Source of the DNA: Osedax fenrisi
Lineage: Eukaryota > Annelida > Polychaeta > Sabellida > Siboglinidae
Direction of reading: 5' to 3'
Length of the DNA: 64,000 nucleotides
NCBI GenBank assembly: GCA_964019155.1
Contig: OZ025245.1
Span: 2,799,343 to 2,863,342, forward strand
The position numbers and the translations under genes were made by a program. Within the stretch, counting starts at the first letter, position 1; every line of letters starts with the position of its first letter. Positions 15,377-30,395 of this stretch are shown here, in pieces. The notes below the pieces were generated by a model. It was not told the origin of the DNA. It saw only the letters and a list, made by a program, of their open reading frames with translations, and made no database searches.

Positions 15377-16101
15377 TGGTATAGTAGTTGTAGTAGTAGT
15401 AGTATTTTTTAAATATTTATATCTATTTATAATTTAATATTCAAATTATATTAATAGTTATTAAAATAACATATCACGATTTAGATATATCTACATATTA
15501 TTACATATTATGTATACCAATATTATCTATCGCAGATATAATTTTAAATATATCTAAATCAGTATGTAAATAATTGTAGATTACCTAAATAGAATGTATC
15601 CAAAATATAGAATTAATCTAGAGAATAGACCTATTTTTAATTACGGTTATATAATAATGTAAATATGTATTGTATTAATCATTAAATTATGAATTATATT
15701 TGTTATATATTTAATTGTTATCAATATTAAAAACTATCTGTATTTATATATATATATATAACATATATTTATATCTACTTGTATTGAAGCTAACATGTAA
15801 TCATAGTTTTAACAGAGATTACAGTAAAAAATAAATAGCTATATTGCCAACTAAATGAAAAATCTATATTTATGTTTATCTAAAAAACTTATAATAAATA
15901 TAAGTTTTAAAATGATACCAACTAATACAGTACTGGTAAATATGGCTGACTATGTATCCTGCCTAGTAAAATAAATCACGAAATCGAACAGTATCCGAAT
16001 ATGCCTTGACCCGAACAAATCTATAAAGATACACAATACAAAGAAAAAGATCAATGAAATAAAACTGCCTGGATATCAGGTTTTTTTTAATGAGACTCTC
16101 T
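15377..16101 (+). repeat. Class B satellite unit (example, ~725 bp)
   Basis: Between the same outer parts, class B carries about 360 bp of AT-rich sequence with cacgatttagatatatctac, aattaatctagagaatagac, a TA run and tgaagctaacatgtaatcat. The start of the unit often reads ctctctggtatagtagttg. In the copy at 26004-26753 the TA run has grown to about 40 bp (26366-26410). The old copies at 5.4-6.3 kb have a class B interior, which suggests that class B is ancestral. Confidence 0.9.
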
Positions 16102-19100
16102 GGGTATAGGTGTTGTAGTAGTAGTAGTAGTATTTTATAAATATGTTATATCTGTTTATAATTTAATATTCAAATTATATTAATAGTTATTAAAATAACA
16201 TATTACAATCCTACAATCCTACAATCCCCCAATAAATGCTATATTGCCAACTATATAAAAAATGTATATTTATGTTTATCTAAAAAAACCTATGATACAT
16301 ATTAGTTTTAAAATGATACCAACTAATACAGTACTGGTACATATGTCTGACTGGGTATCCTGCCTAGTATAAATCACGAAATCGAACAGTCCGAATATGC
16401 CTTGACCCGAACAAATCTATAAAGATACACAATACAACGAAAAAGCTCAATGAAATAAAACTGCGTGGAAATCAGGTTATTTTTTGAAATGCGACTCTCT
16501 GGTATAGTAGTTGTAGTAGTAGTAGTATTTTTTAAATATTTATATCTATTTATAATTTAATATTCACATTATATTAATAGTTATTAAAATAACATATCAC
16601 GATTTAGATATATCTACATATTATTACATATTATTTATACCAATATTATCTATCGCAGAAATAATTTTAAATATATCTAAATCAGTATTTAAATAATTGT
16701 AGATTACTTAAATAAATGTATCCAAAATATAGAATTAATCTAGAGAATAGACCTATTTTTAATTACAGTTATATAATAATGTAAATATGTATTGTATTAA
16801 TCATTAAATTATGAATTATATTTGTTATATATTTAATTGTTATCAATATTAAAAACTATCTGTATTTATATATATATATAACATATATTTATCCGGATAT
16901 TTATATCTACTTGTATTGAAGCTAACATGTAATCATAGTTTTAACAGAGATTATATTAAACAATAAATAGCTATATTGCCAACTAAATGAAAAATCTATA
17001 TTTATGTTTATCTAAAAAACTTATAATAAATATAAGTTTTAAAATGATACCAACTAATACAGTACTGGTACATATATGGCTGACTATGTATCCTGCCTAA
17101 TATAAATCAGCAAATCGAACAGTATCCGGATATGCCTTGACCCGAAAAAATCTATGAAGATACACAATACAACGAAAAAGCTCAATGAAATTACCCACTA
17201 CGTGGAAATCAGGTTTTTTTAATGAGAATTCTGGGTATAGGTGTAGTAGTAGTAGTAGTATTTTATAAATATGTTATATCTGTTTATAATTTAATATTTA
17301 AATTATATTAATAGTTATTAAAATAACATATTACAATCCTACAATCCTACAATCCCCCAATAAATTGCTATATTGCCAACTATATAAAAAATGTATATTT
17401 ATGTTTATCTAAAAAAACCTATGATAAATATTAGTTTTTAAATGATACCAACTAATACAGTACTGGTACATATGTCTGACTGGGTATCCTGCCTAGTATA
17501 AATCACGAAATCGAACAGTATCCGAATATGCCTTGACCCGAACAAATCTATAAAGATACACAATTTAAAGAAAAAGATCAATGAAATAAAACTGCCTGGA
17601 AATCAGGTTTTTTTTTAATGAGACTCTCTGGGTATAGGTATTGTAGTAGTAGTAGTATTTTATAAATATGTTATATATGTTTATAATTTAATATTCAAAT
17701 TATATTAATAGTTATTAAAATAACATATTACAATCCTACAATCCTACAATCCCCCAATAAATTGCTATATTGCCAACTATATAAAAAATGTATATTTATG
17801 TTTATCTAAAAAAACCTATGATAAATATAAGATTTTAAAATGATACCAACTAATACAGTACTGGTACATATGCCTGACTGGTTATCCTGCCTAGTATAAA
17901 TCACGAAATCGAACAGTATCCGAATATGCCTTGACCCGAACAAATCTATAAAGATACACAATACAAAGAAAAAGATCAATGAAATAAAACTGCCTGGATA
18001 TCAGGTTTTTTTTAATGAGACTCTTTGGGTATAGGTGTTGTAGTAGTAGTAGTAGTATTTTATAAATATGTTATATCTGTTTATAATTTAATATTCAAAT
18101 TATATTAATAGTTATTAAAATAACATATTACAATCCTACAATCCTACAATCCCCCAATAAATTGCTATATTGCCAACTATATAAAAAATGTATATTTATG
18201 TTTATCTAAAAAAACCTATGATAAATATTAGTTTTAAAATGATACCAACTAATACAGTACTGGTACATATGCCTGACTGGGTATCCTGCTTAGTATAAAT
18301 CAGGAAATCGAACAGTATCCGGATATGCCTTGACCCGAAAAATCTATAAAGATACACAATACAACGAAAAAGCTCAATGAAATAAAACTGCGTGGAAATC
18401 AGGTTATTTTTTGAAATGCGACTCTCTGGTATAGTAGTTGTAGTAGTAGTAGTATTTTTTAAATATTTATATCTATTTATAATTTAATATTCAAATTATA
18501 TTAATAGTTATTAAAATAACATATCACGATTTAGATATATCTACATATTATTACATATTATATATACCAATATTATCTATCGCAGATATAATTTTAAATA
18601 TATCTAAATCAGTATGTAAATAATTGTAGATTACCTAAATAAAATGTATCCAAAATATAGAATTAATCTAGAGAATAGACCTATTTTTAATTACGGTTAT
18701 AAAATAATGTAAATATGTATTGTATTAATCATTAAATTATGAATTATATTTGTTATATATTTAATTGTTATCAATATTAAAAACTATCTGTATTTATATA
18801 TATATATATAACATATATTTATATCTACTTGTATTGAAGCTAACATGTAATCATAGTTTTAACAGATATTACAGTAACAAATAAATAGCTATATTGCCAA
18901 CTAAATGAAAAATCTATATTTATGTTTATTTAAAAAACTTATAATAAATATAAGTTTTAAAATGATACCAACTAATACAGTACTGGTAAATATGGCTGAC
19001 TATGTATCCTGCCTAGTATAAATCACGAAATCGAACAGTATCCGAATATGCCTTGACCCGAACAAATTTATAAAGATACACAATACAAAGAAAAAGATCA

Positions 19101-22100
19101 ATGAAATAAAACTGCCTGGAAATTAGGTTTTTTTTAATGAGACTCTCTGGGTATAGGTGTTGTAGTAGTAGTAGTATTTTATAAATATGTTATATATGTT
19201 TATAATTTAATATTCAAATTATATTAATAGTTATTAAAATAACATATTACAATCCTACAATCCTACAATCCCCCAATAAATTGATATATTGCCAACATAT
19301 AAAAAATGTATATTTATGTTTATCTAAAAAAACCTATGATAAATATTAGTTTTAAAATGATACCAACTAATACAGTACTGGTACATATGTCTGACTGGTT
19401 ATCCTGCCTAGTATAAATCACGAAATCGAACAGTATCCGAACATGCCTTGACCCGAACAAATCTATAAAGATACACAATACAAAGAAAAAGATCAATGAA
19501 ATAAAACTGCCTGGATATCAGGTTTTTTTTAATGAGACTCTCTGGGTATAGGTGTTGTAGTAGTAGTAGTAGTATTTTATAAATATGTTATATCTGTTTA
19601 TAATTTAATATTCAAATTATATTAATAGTTATTAAAATAACATATTACAATCCTACAATCCTACAATCCCCCAATAAATTGCTATATTGCCAACTATATA
19701 AAAAATTTATATTTATGTTTATCTAAAAAAACCTATGATAAATATTAGTTTTAAAATGATACCAACTAATACAGTACTGGTACATATGCCTGACTGGGTA
19801 TCCTGCTTAGTATAAATCAGGAAATCGAACAGTATCCGGATATGCCTTGACCCGAAAAATCTATAAAGATACACAATACAACGAAAAAGCTCAATGAAAT
19901 AAAACTGCGTGGAAATCAGGTTATTTTTTGAAATGCGACTCTCTGGTATAGTAGTTGTAGTAGTAGTAGTATTTTTTAAATATTTATATCTATTTATAAT
20001 TTAATATTCAAATTATATTAATAGTTATTAAAATAACATATCACGATTTAGATATATCTACATATTATTACATATTATATATACCAATATTATCTATCGC
20101 AGATATAATTTTAAATATATCTAAATCAGTATGTAAATAATTGTAGATTACCTAAATAAAATGTATCCAAAATATAGAATTAATCTAGAGAATAGACCTA
20201 TTTTTAATTACGGTTATAAAATAATGTAAATATGTATTGTATTAATCATTAAATTATGAATTATATTTGTTATATATTTAATTGTTATCAATATTAAAAA
20301 CTATCTGTATTTATATATATATATATATAACATATATTTATATCTAGTTGTATTGAAGCTAACATGTAATCATAGTTTTAACAGATATTACAGTAAAAAA
20401 TAAATAGCTATATTGCCAACTAAATGAAAAATCTATATTTATGTTTATTTAAAAAACTTATAATAAATATAAGTTTTAAAATGATACCAACTAATACAGT
20501 ACTGGTAAATATGGCTGACTATGTATCCTGCCTAGTATAAATCACGAAATCGAACAGTATCCGAATATGCCTTGACCCGAACAAATCTATAAAGATACAC
20601 AATACAAAGAAAAAGATCAATGAAATAAAACTGCCTGGAAATTAGGTTTTTTTTAATGAGACTCTCTGGGTATAGGTGTTGTAGTAGTAGTAGTATTTTA
20701 TAAATATGTTATATATGTTTATAATTTAATATTCAAATTATATTAATAGTTATTAAAATAACATATTACAATCCTACAATCCTACAATCCCCCAATAAAT
20801 TGATATATTGCCAACATATAAAAAATGTATATTTATGTTTATCTAAAAAAACCTATGATAAATATAAGATTTTAAAATGATACCAACTAATACAGTACTG
20901 GTACATATGTCTGACTGGGTATCCTGCCTAGTATAAATCACGAAATCGAACAGTATCCGAATATGCCTTGACCCGAACAAATCTATAAAGATACACAATA
21001 CAAAGAAAAAGATCAATGAAATAAAACTGCCTGGAAATTAGGTTTTTTTTAATGAGACTCTCTGGGTATAGGTGTTGTAGTAGTAGTAGTATTTTATAAA
21101 TATGTTATATCTATTTATAATTTAATATTCAAATTATATTAATAGTTATTAAAATAGCATATTACGATTTAGATATATCTACATATTATTGGTATACCAA
21201 TTTTATCTATCGCAGATATAATTTTAAATATATCTAAATTAGTATGTAAATAATTTTAGATTACCTAAATAATATTAATCCAAAATATAGAAATAATCTA
21301 GAGAATAGACCTATTTTTAATTACGGTTATATAATAATGTAAATATTTATTATATTAATCATTTAATTATGAATTATATTTGTTATATATTTAATTGTTA
21401 TCAATATTAAAAACTATCTGTATTTATATATATATATATAACATATATTTATATCTACTTGTATTGAAGCTAACATGTAATCATAGTTTTAACAGATATT
21501 ACAGTAAAAAATAAATAGCTATATTGCCAACTAAATGAAAAATCTATATTTATGTTTATTTAAAAAACTTATAATAAATATAAGTTTTAAAATGATACCA
21601 ACTAATACAGTACTGATAAATATGGCTGACTATGTATCCTGCCTAGTATAAATCACGAAATCGAACAGTATCCGAATATGCCTTGACCCGAACAAATCTA
21701 TAAAGATACACAATACAAAGAAAAAGATCAATGAAATAAAACTGCCTGGAAATTAGGTTTTTTTTAATGAGACTCTCTGGGTATAGGTGTTGTAGTAGTA
21801 GTAGTATTTTATAACTATGTTATATATGTTTATAATTTAATATTCAAATTATATTAATAGTTATTAAAATAACATATTACAATCCTACAATCCTACAATC
21901 CCCCAATAAATTGCTATATTGCCAACTATATAAAAAATGTATATTTATGTTTATCTAAAAAAACCTATGATAAATATAAGATTTTAAAATGATACCAACT
22001 AATACAGTACTGGTACATATGCCTGACTGGTTATCCTGCCTAGTATAAATCACGAAATCGAACAGTATCCGAATATGCCTTGACCCGAACAAATCTATAA

Positions 22101-25100
22101 AGATACACAATACAAAGAAAAAGATCAATGAAATAAAACTGCCTGGATATCAGGTTTTTTTTAATGAGACTCTTTGGGTATAGGTGTTGTAGTAGTAGTA
22201 GTAGTATTTTATAAATATGTTATATCTGTTTATAATTTAATATTTAAATTATATTAATAGTTATTAAAATAACATATTACAATCCTACAATCCTACAATC
22301 CCCCAATAAATTGCTATATTGCCAACTATATAAAAAATGTATATTTATGTTTATCTAAAAAAACCTATGATAAATATTAGTTTTTAAATGATACCAACTA
22401 ATACAGTACTGGTACATATGTCTGACTGGGTATCCTGCCTAGTATAAATCACGAAATCGAACAGTATCCGAATATGCCTTGACCCGAACAAATCTATAAA
22501 GATACACAATTTAAAGAAAAAGATCAATGAAATAAAACTGCCTGGAAATCAGGTTTTTTTTTAATGAGACTCTCTGGGTATAGGTATTGTAGTAGTAGTA
22601 GTATTTTATAAATATGTTATATATGTTTATAATTTAATATTCAAATTATATTAATAGTTATTAAAATAACATATTACAATCCTACAATCCTACAATCCCC
22701 CAATAAATTGCTATATTGCCAACTATATAAAAAATGTATATTTATGTTTATCTAAAAAAACCTATGATAAATATAAGATTTTAAAATGATACCAACTAAT
22801 ACAGTACTGGTACATATGCCTGACTGGTTATCCTGCCTAGTATAAATCACGAAATCGAACAGTATCCGAATATGCCTTGACCCGAACAAATCTATAAAGA
22901 TACACAATACAAAGAAAAAGATCAATGAAATAAAACTGCCTGGATATCAGGTTTTTTTTAATGAGACTCTTTGGGTATAGGTGTTGTAGTAGTAGTAGTA
23001 GTATTTTATAAATATGTTATATCTGTTTATAATTTAATATTCAATTTATATTAATAGTTATTAAAATAACATATTACAATCCTACAATCCTACAATCCCC
23101 CAATAAATTGCTATATTGCCAACTATATAAAAAATGTATATTTATGTTTATCTAAAAAAACCTATGATAAATATTAGTTTTAAAATGATACCAACTAATA
23201 CAGTACTGGTACATATGCCTGACTGGGTATCCTGCTTAGTATAAATCAGGAAATCGAACAGTATCCGGATATGCCTTGACCCGAAAAATCTATAAAGATA
23301 CACAATACAACGAAAAAGCTCAATGAAATAAAACTGCGTGGAAATCAGGTTATTTTTTGAAATGCGACTCTCTGGTATAGTAGTTGTAGTAGTAGTAGTA
23401 TTTTTTAAATATTTATATCTATTTATAATTTAATATTCAAATTATATTAATAGTTATTAAAATAACATATCACGATTTAGATATATCTACATATTATTAC
23501 ATATTATATATACCAATATTATCTATCGCAGATATAATTTTAAATATATCTAAATCAGTATGTAAATAATTGTAGATTACCTAAATAAAATGTATCCAAA
23601 ATATAGAATTAATCTAGAGAATAGACCTATTTTTAATTACGGTTATAAAATAATGTAAATATGTATTGTATTAATCATTAAATTATGAATTATATTTGTT
23701 ATATATTTAATTGTTATCAATATTAAAAACTATCTGTATTTATATATATATATATATAACATATATTTATATCTACTTGTATTGAAGCTAACATGTAATC
23801 ATAGTTTTAACAGATATTACAGTAACAAATAAATAGCTATATTGCCAACTAAATGAAAAATCTATATTTATGTTTATTTAAAAAACTTATAATAAATATA
23901 AGTTTTAAAATGATACCAACTAATACAGTACTGGTAAATATGGCTGACTATGTATCCTGCCTAGTATAAATCACGAAATCGAACAGTATCCGAATATGCC
24001 TTGACCCGAACAAATTTATAAAGATACACAATACAAAGAAAAAGATCAATGAAATAAAACTGCCTGGAAATTAGGTTTTTTTTAATGAGACTCTCTGGGT
24101 ATAGGTGTTGTAGTAGTAGTAGTATTTTATAAATATGTTATATATGTTTATAATTTAATATTCAAATTATATTAATAGTTATTAAAATAACATATTACAA
24201 TCCTACAATCCTACAATCCCCCAATAAATTGATATATTGCCAACATATAAAAAATGTATATTTATGTTTATCTAAAAAAACCTATGATAAATATTAGTTT
24301 TAAAATGATACCAACTAATACAGTACTGGTACATATGTCTGACTGGGTATCCTGCCTAGTATAAATCACGAAATCGAACAGTATCCGAATATGCCTTGAC
24401 CCGAACAAATCTATAAAGATACACAATACAAAGAAAAAGATCAATGAAATAAAACTGCCTGGAAATTAGGTTTTTTTTAATGAGACTCTCTGGGTATAGG
24501 TGTTGTAGTAGTAGTAGTATTTTATAAATATGTTATATCTATTTATAATTTAATATTCAAATTATATTAATAGTTATTAAAATAGCATATTACGATTTAG
24601 ATATATCTACATATTATTGGTATACCAATTTTATCTATCGCAGATATAATTTTAAATATATCTAAATTAGTATGTAAATAATTTTAGATTACCTAAATAA
24701 TATTAATCCAAAATATAGAAATAATCTAGAGAATAGACCTATTTTTAATTACGGTTATATAATAATGTAAATATTTATTATATTAATCATTTAATTATGA
24801 ATTATATTTGTTATATATTTAATTGTTATCAATATTAAAAACTATCTGTATTTATATATATATATATAACATATATTTATATCTACTTGTATTGAAGCTA
24901 ACATGTAATCATAGTTTTAACAGATATTACAGTAAAAAATAAATAGCTATATTGCCAACTAAATGAAAAATCTATATTTATGTTTATTTAAAAAACTTAT
25001 AATAAATATAAGTTTTAAAATGATACCAACTAATACAGTACTGGTAAATATGGCTGACTATGTATCCTGCCTAGTATAAATCACGAAATCGAACAGTATC

Positions 25101-26358
25101 CGAATATGCCTTGACCCGAACAAATCTATAAAGATACACAATACAAAGAAAAAGATCAATGAAATAAAACTGCCTGGAAATTAGGTTTTTTTTAATGAGA
25201 CTCTCTGGGTATAGGTGTTGTAGTAGTAGTAGTATTTTATAAATATGTTATATATGTTTATAATTTAATATTCAAATTATATTAATAGTTATTAAAATAA
25301 CATATTACAATCCTACAATCCTACAATCCCCCAATAAATTGATATATTGCCAACATATAAAAAATGTATATTTATGTTTATCTAAAAAAACCTATGATAA
25401 ATATTAGTTTTAAAATGATACCAACTAATACAGTACTGGTACATATGTCTGACTGGTTATCCTGCCTAGTATAAATCACGAAATCGAACAGTATCCGAAT
25501 ATGCCTTGACCCGAACAAATCTATAATGATACACAATACAAAGAAAAAGATCAATGAAATAAAACTGCCTGGATATCAGGTTCTTTTTAATGAGACTCTC
25601 TGGGTATAGGTGTTGTAGTAGTAGTAGTAGTATTTTATAAATATGTTATATCTGTTTATAATTTAATATTTAAATTATATTAATAGTTATTAAAATAACA
25701 TATTACAATCCTAAAATCCTACAATCCCCCAATAAATTGCTATATTGCCAAATATATAAAAAATGTATATTTATGTTTATCTAAAAAAACCTATGATAAA
25801 TATAAGATTTTAAAATGATACCAACTAATACAGTACTGGTACATATGCCTGACTGGGTATCCTGCCTAGTATAAATCACGAAATCGAACAGTATCCGAAT
25901 ATGCCTTGACCCGAACAAATCTATAAAGATACACAATACAAAGAAAAAGATCAATGAAATAAAACTGCCTGGAAATTAGGTTTTTTTTAATGAGACTCTC
26001 TGGGTATAGGTGTTGTAGTAGTAGTAGTATTTTATAAATATGTTATATCTATTTATAATTTAATATTCAAATTATATTAATAGTTATTAAAATAGCATAT
26101 TACGATTTAGATATATCTACATATTATTGGTATACCAATTTTATCTATCGCAGATATAATTTTAAATATATCTAAATTAGTATGTAAATAATTTTAGATT
26201 ACCTAAATAATATTAATCCAAAATATAGAAATAATCTAGAGAATAGACCTATTTTTAATTACGGTTATATAATAATGTAAATATTTATTATATTAATCAT
26301 TTAATTATGAATTATATTTGTTATATATTTAATTGTTATCAATATTAAAAACTATCTG

Positions 26359-26411
<53 letters not shown>

Positions 26412-27130
26412 CATATATTTATATCTACTTGTAATGAAGCTAACATGTAATCATAGTTTTAACAGAGATTACAGTAAACAATAAATAGCTATATTGCCAA
26501 CTAAATGAAAAATCTATATTTATGTTTATCTAAAAAACTTATAATAAATATAAGTTTTAAAATGATACCAACTAATACAGTACTGGTACATATATGGCTG
26601 ACTATGTATCCTGCCTAATATAAATCAGCAAATCGAACAGTATCCGAATATGCCTTGACCCGAACAAATCTATAAAGATACACAATACAAAGAAAAAGAT
26701 CAATGAAATAAAACTGCCTGGAAATCAGGTTTTTTTTAATGAGACTCTCTGAGTATAGGTGTTGTAGTAGTAGTAGTATTTTATAAATATGTTATATCTG
26801 TTTATAATTTAATATTCAAATTATATTAATAGTTATTAAAATAACATATTACAATCCTACAATCCTACTATCCCCCAATAAATTACTATATTTCCAACTA
26901 TATAAAAATGTATATTTATGTTTATCTAAAAAAACCTATGATAAATATTAGTTTTAAAATGACACCAACTAATATAGTACTGGTACATATGCCTGACTGG
27001 GTATCCTGCCTAGTATAAATCAGGAAATCGAACAGTATCCGAATATGCCTTGATCCGAACAAAGCTATAAATAAGCAGAAAACGAAAACGAAAAAATGAA
27101 TGAAATAACTCTCAATTACGTGGTAACTAG

Positions 27131-28798
27131 GTTTTTATAAAGGGGGTTTCTGATATTTGTGGTTTGTGGGATTGTGGGATTATAGTAGTGGGGGGCTATG
27201 GTATTGAGGTATTAGTGGATTGTGGGATTGATGTATTGGTGGTATTGGGGTATTGGGGGAGTTTGGTATTGTAATTTTGGGGTATTGTGGGGATGAGGGA
27301 TTGTTGTATTGTGGTTTTGGGGTTTGTGGTATTGGGGGTTGTGGTATTGTGGTATTGTGGGATTGGGGTATTGGGGTATTGTAGGATTGGGGTATTGGGG
27401 TATTGTTGTATTATGGGATTATTGGATTGTGGGATTGAGGTATTGTGATATTGGGGGGTTGTGGAATTGTGGTATTGGGGGGTTGTGGTATTGGGGGGTT
27501 GTGGTATAGGGGGATTGTGGTATTGGGGGGTTGTGGTATTGGGGGTTGTGGTATTGGGGGATTGTGGTATTGGGGGGTTGTGGTATTGGGGGGTTGTGGT
27601 ATTGTGGTATTGTGGGATTGTGGTATTGTGGTATTGGGGGGGTATGGTATTGTGGCATTAAGGGATTGTGGTATTGTGGTATTGGGGGTTGTGCTATTGA
27701 GGGATTATGGTATTGGGGTATTGTGGTATTGGGGGATTATGGTATTGTAGGGTTGAGGTATTGGGGGTTATGGTATTGGTGTATTGGGGTATTGGGGTAT
27801 TGGGGTATTCGTGGATTGTGGTATTGGGATATTGGGGTATTGAGGGGTTGTGGTATTGTGGTATTGTGGTATTTGGGGTTTGTGGTATTGTGGGAGTGTG
27901 GTATTGGGAGAGTGTGGTATTGGGGGTTGTGGTATTGGAGGATTGTGGTATTGGGGTAATGTGGTATTAGGGGATTGTGGTATTGGGGTATTGGGGGATT
28001 GTGGTATTATGGTATTGGGGGATTGTAGGATTGTAGTATTGTGGGGTTGTGGTATTGGGGGGTTGTGGTATTGGGGGGTTGTAGTATCGGGGGATTGTGG
28101 GGTTATGGTATTGGGGGATTGTGGTATTGGGGGGTTGGGGGTTGTGGTATTGGGGTATTGGGAGATTGTGGTATTAGGGGATTGTGGTATTGTGTTATTG
28201 GGAGATTGTCGTATTGGAGGATTGGGGGACTGGGGTGTTGTGATATTGGGGGGTTAGCGGATTGTGGTATTGGGGGATTGTGGTATTGTGGTATTGGGGT
28301 TTGTTGTATTGGGCGATAGTGGGATTGGGGGATTGTGGTATTGTGGTATTGAGGGAGTGCGGTATTGAGGTGTTGAGGGATTGTGGGATTCAATCATGCT
28401 CAATGCCTTAATTCTTCATTTCCTCAATTCCTCATCCCTTGGGATTTGGGGATTGTGGTATTGGTGGATTGTGGGATTGTGGTATTGTGGTATTGGGGGA
28501 TTATGGTATTGGGGATTGTGGTATTGGGGGATAATGGTTTTGGGGTATTGTGGTATTGTCGTATTGTGGTATTGGGGGATTTGGTTATTGGGGGGTTGTG
28601 GTATTGGGGGGTTGTGGTATTGGGGGTTGTTATATTGGGGGTTTTGGTATTGGGGGGTTGTGGTATTGGGGGATTGTAGTATTGAGGTATTGGGGGGTTG
28701 TGGTATTGGGTGATTGTGGTATTGGGGGGTTGTGGTATTGGGGGGTTGGGGGTTGTGGATTAGGGCGATTGTGATATTGGGGAATTGAGGTGTTGAGA
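27131..28798. repeat. Giant palindrome 2, left arm (G-rich strand on +)
   Basis: Same minisatellite type as palindrome 1, here mostly ggtattgggg and ggttgtggtattgg. It pairs with 28828-30395 around a centre near 28808: for example, 27707-27970 on plus and 29647-29910 on minus give translations differing at one residue. The outer part pairs at high identity; the inner part (28441-28790 against 28850-29180) is clearly more diverged. Runs of five to six G at short intervals make G-quadruplex formation likely. Confidence 0.93.
28379..28407 (-). repeat. Hinge sequence, copy 2
   Basis: Exact reverse complement of the 29-bp hinge at 3313-3341. It is embedded in the G-rich left arm of palindrome 2 and followed by a short C-rich stretch (28409-28438) before the G-rich strand resumes. 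Confidence 0.88.
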
Positions 28799-28827
28799 GA
28801 TTGTGGGATTCAATCATACTCAATGCC
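28799..28827 (-). repeat. Hinge sequence, copy 3 (centre of palindrome 2)
   Basis: One mismatch to copies 1 and 2. It sits at the symmetry centre of palindrome 2: sequence to its left is G-rich on plus, sequence to its right C-rich. Confidence 0.88.
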
Positions 28828-30395
28828 TTAATTCCCCAATCTCTCAATCTCTCAATTCCTCAATTCCTCAATTCCTCAATAACTCAATTCTCCAATCCTC
28901 CAATCCTCCAATCCCACAATCCCACAATCCCACAATCCAACAATCCCACAAGCCCACAACCCCTCAATACCACAATCCCCAATACCACAACCCCCAATAC
29001 CACAATCCCCCAATACCACTATCCCCCAATATCACAATCCGCCAATACCACAATCCGCCAATACCACAACACCCCAAAACCACAACCCCCCCAATACCAC
29101 AATCCCCAATACCACAATCCTCCAATACCACAATATCACAATAACACAATCCACCAATATCACAATCCCCAAATCACAAGGTATTGAGGAATTGAGGAAA
29201 TGAGGAATTAAGGCATTGTGCATGATTTAATCCCACAATTCCTCAACACCTCAATACCGCACTCCCTCAATACCACAATACCACAATCCCCCAATCCCAC
29301 TATCGCTCAATATCACAAACCCCAATACCACAATACCACAATCCCCCAATACCATAATCCGCTAACCCCCCAATATCATAACACCCCAATCCTCCAATCC
29401 TCAATACGACAATCTCCCAATACCGCAATATCACAATCCCCCAATACTACAATCTCCCAATACCCCAATACCACAACCCCAACCCCCCAATACCACAATC
29501 CCCCAATACCATAACACCACAATCCCCCGATACTACAACCCCCCAATACCACAACCCCCCAATACCACAACCCCACAATACTACAATCCTACAATCCCCC
29601 AACACCATAATACCACAATCCCCCAATACCCCAATACCACAATCCCCTAATACCACAATACCCCAATACCACAATCCTCCAATACCACTACCCCCAATAC
29701 CACACTCTCCCAATACCACACTCCCACAATACCACAAACCCCAAATACCACAATACCACAATACCACAACCCCTCAATACCCCAATATCCCAATACCACA
29801 ATCCACGAATACCCCAATACCCCAATACCCCAATACACCAATACCATAACCCCCAATACCTCAACCCTACAATACCATAATCCCCCAATACCACAATACC
29901 CCAATACCATAATCCCTCAATAGCACAACCCCCAATACCACAATACCACAATCCCTTAATGCCACAATACCATACCCCCCCAATACCACAATACCACAAT
30001 CCCACAATACCACAATACCACAACCCCCCAATACCACAACCCCCCAATACCACAATCCCCAATACCACAACCCCCAATACCACAACCCCCCAATACCACA
30101 ATCCCCCTATACCACAACCCCCCAATACCACAACCCCCCAATACCACAATTCCACAACCCCCCAATACCACAATACCTCAATCCCACAATCCATTAATCC
30201 CATAATACAACAATACCCCAATACCCCAATCCCACAATACCACAATACCACAATCCCACAATACCACAATACCACAACCCACAATACCACAACCCCCAAA
30301 ACCACAATACAACAATCCTCCAATCCCACAATCCCACAATCCCACAATCCCACATTCCTCAAATCCCCAAGCCCACAAGACTAAATCCCACAAGC
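28828..30395. repeat. Giant palindrome 2, right arm (C-rich strand on +)
   Basis: Mirror of the left arm in cccaatacc/cccacaatcc units, including a mirrored hinge (copy 4). Toward 30300-30395 it grades into cccacaagcc units that open the next minisatellite. The long open frames on both strands are repeat artefacts. Confidence 0.93.
29212..29240 (+). repeat. Hinge sequence, copy 4
   Basis: Mirror partner of copy 2 in the right arm. Three mismatches to copy 1. Upstream flank gaggaattgaggaaatgagg is also mirrored at 28409-28438. Confidence 0.85.

Larger units (their letters stand above)
14209..27130 (+). repeat. Satellite array, 26 units in two size classes
   Basis: Units are delimited by actctctgggtata followed by three to five tag triplets. 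Borders fall near 14599, 14990, 15377, 16102, 16500, 17234, 17629, 18026, 18426, 19151, 19546, 19943, 20667, 21065, 21781, 22178, 22577, 22974, 23373, 24098, 24495, 25209, 25606, 26004 and 26754. Spacings are about 387-400 bp (class A, 18 units) or 714-750 bp (class B, 8 units). All share the outer parts, such as gaacagtatccgaatatgcc and tgataccaactaatacagta. No frame of useful length is open. Confidence 0.95.
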
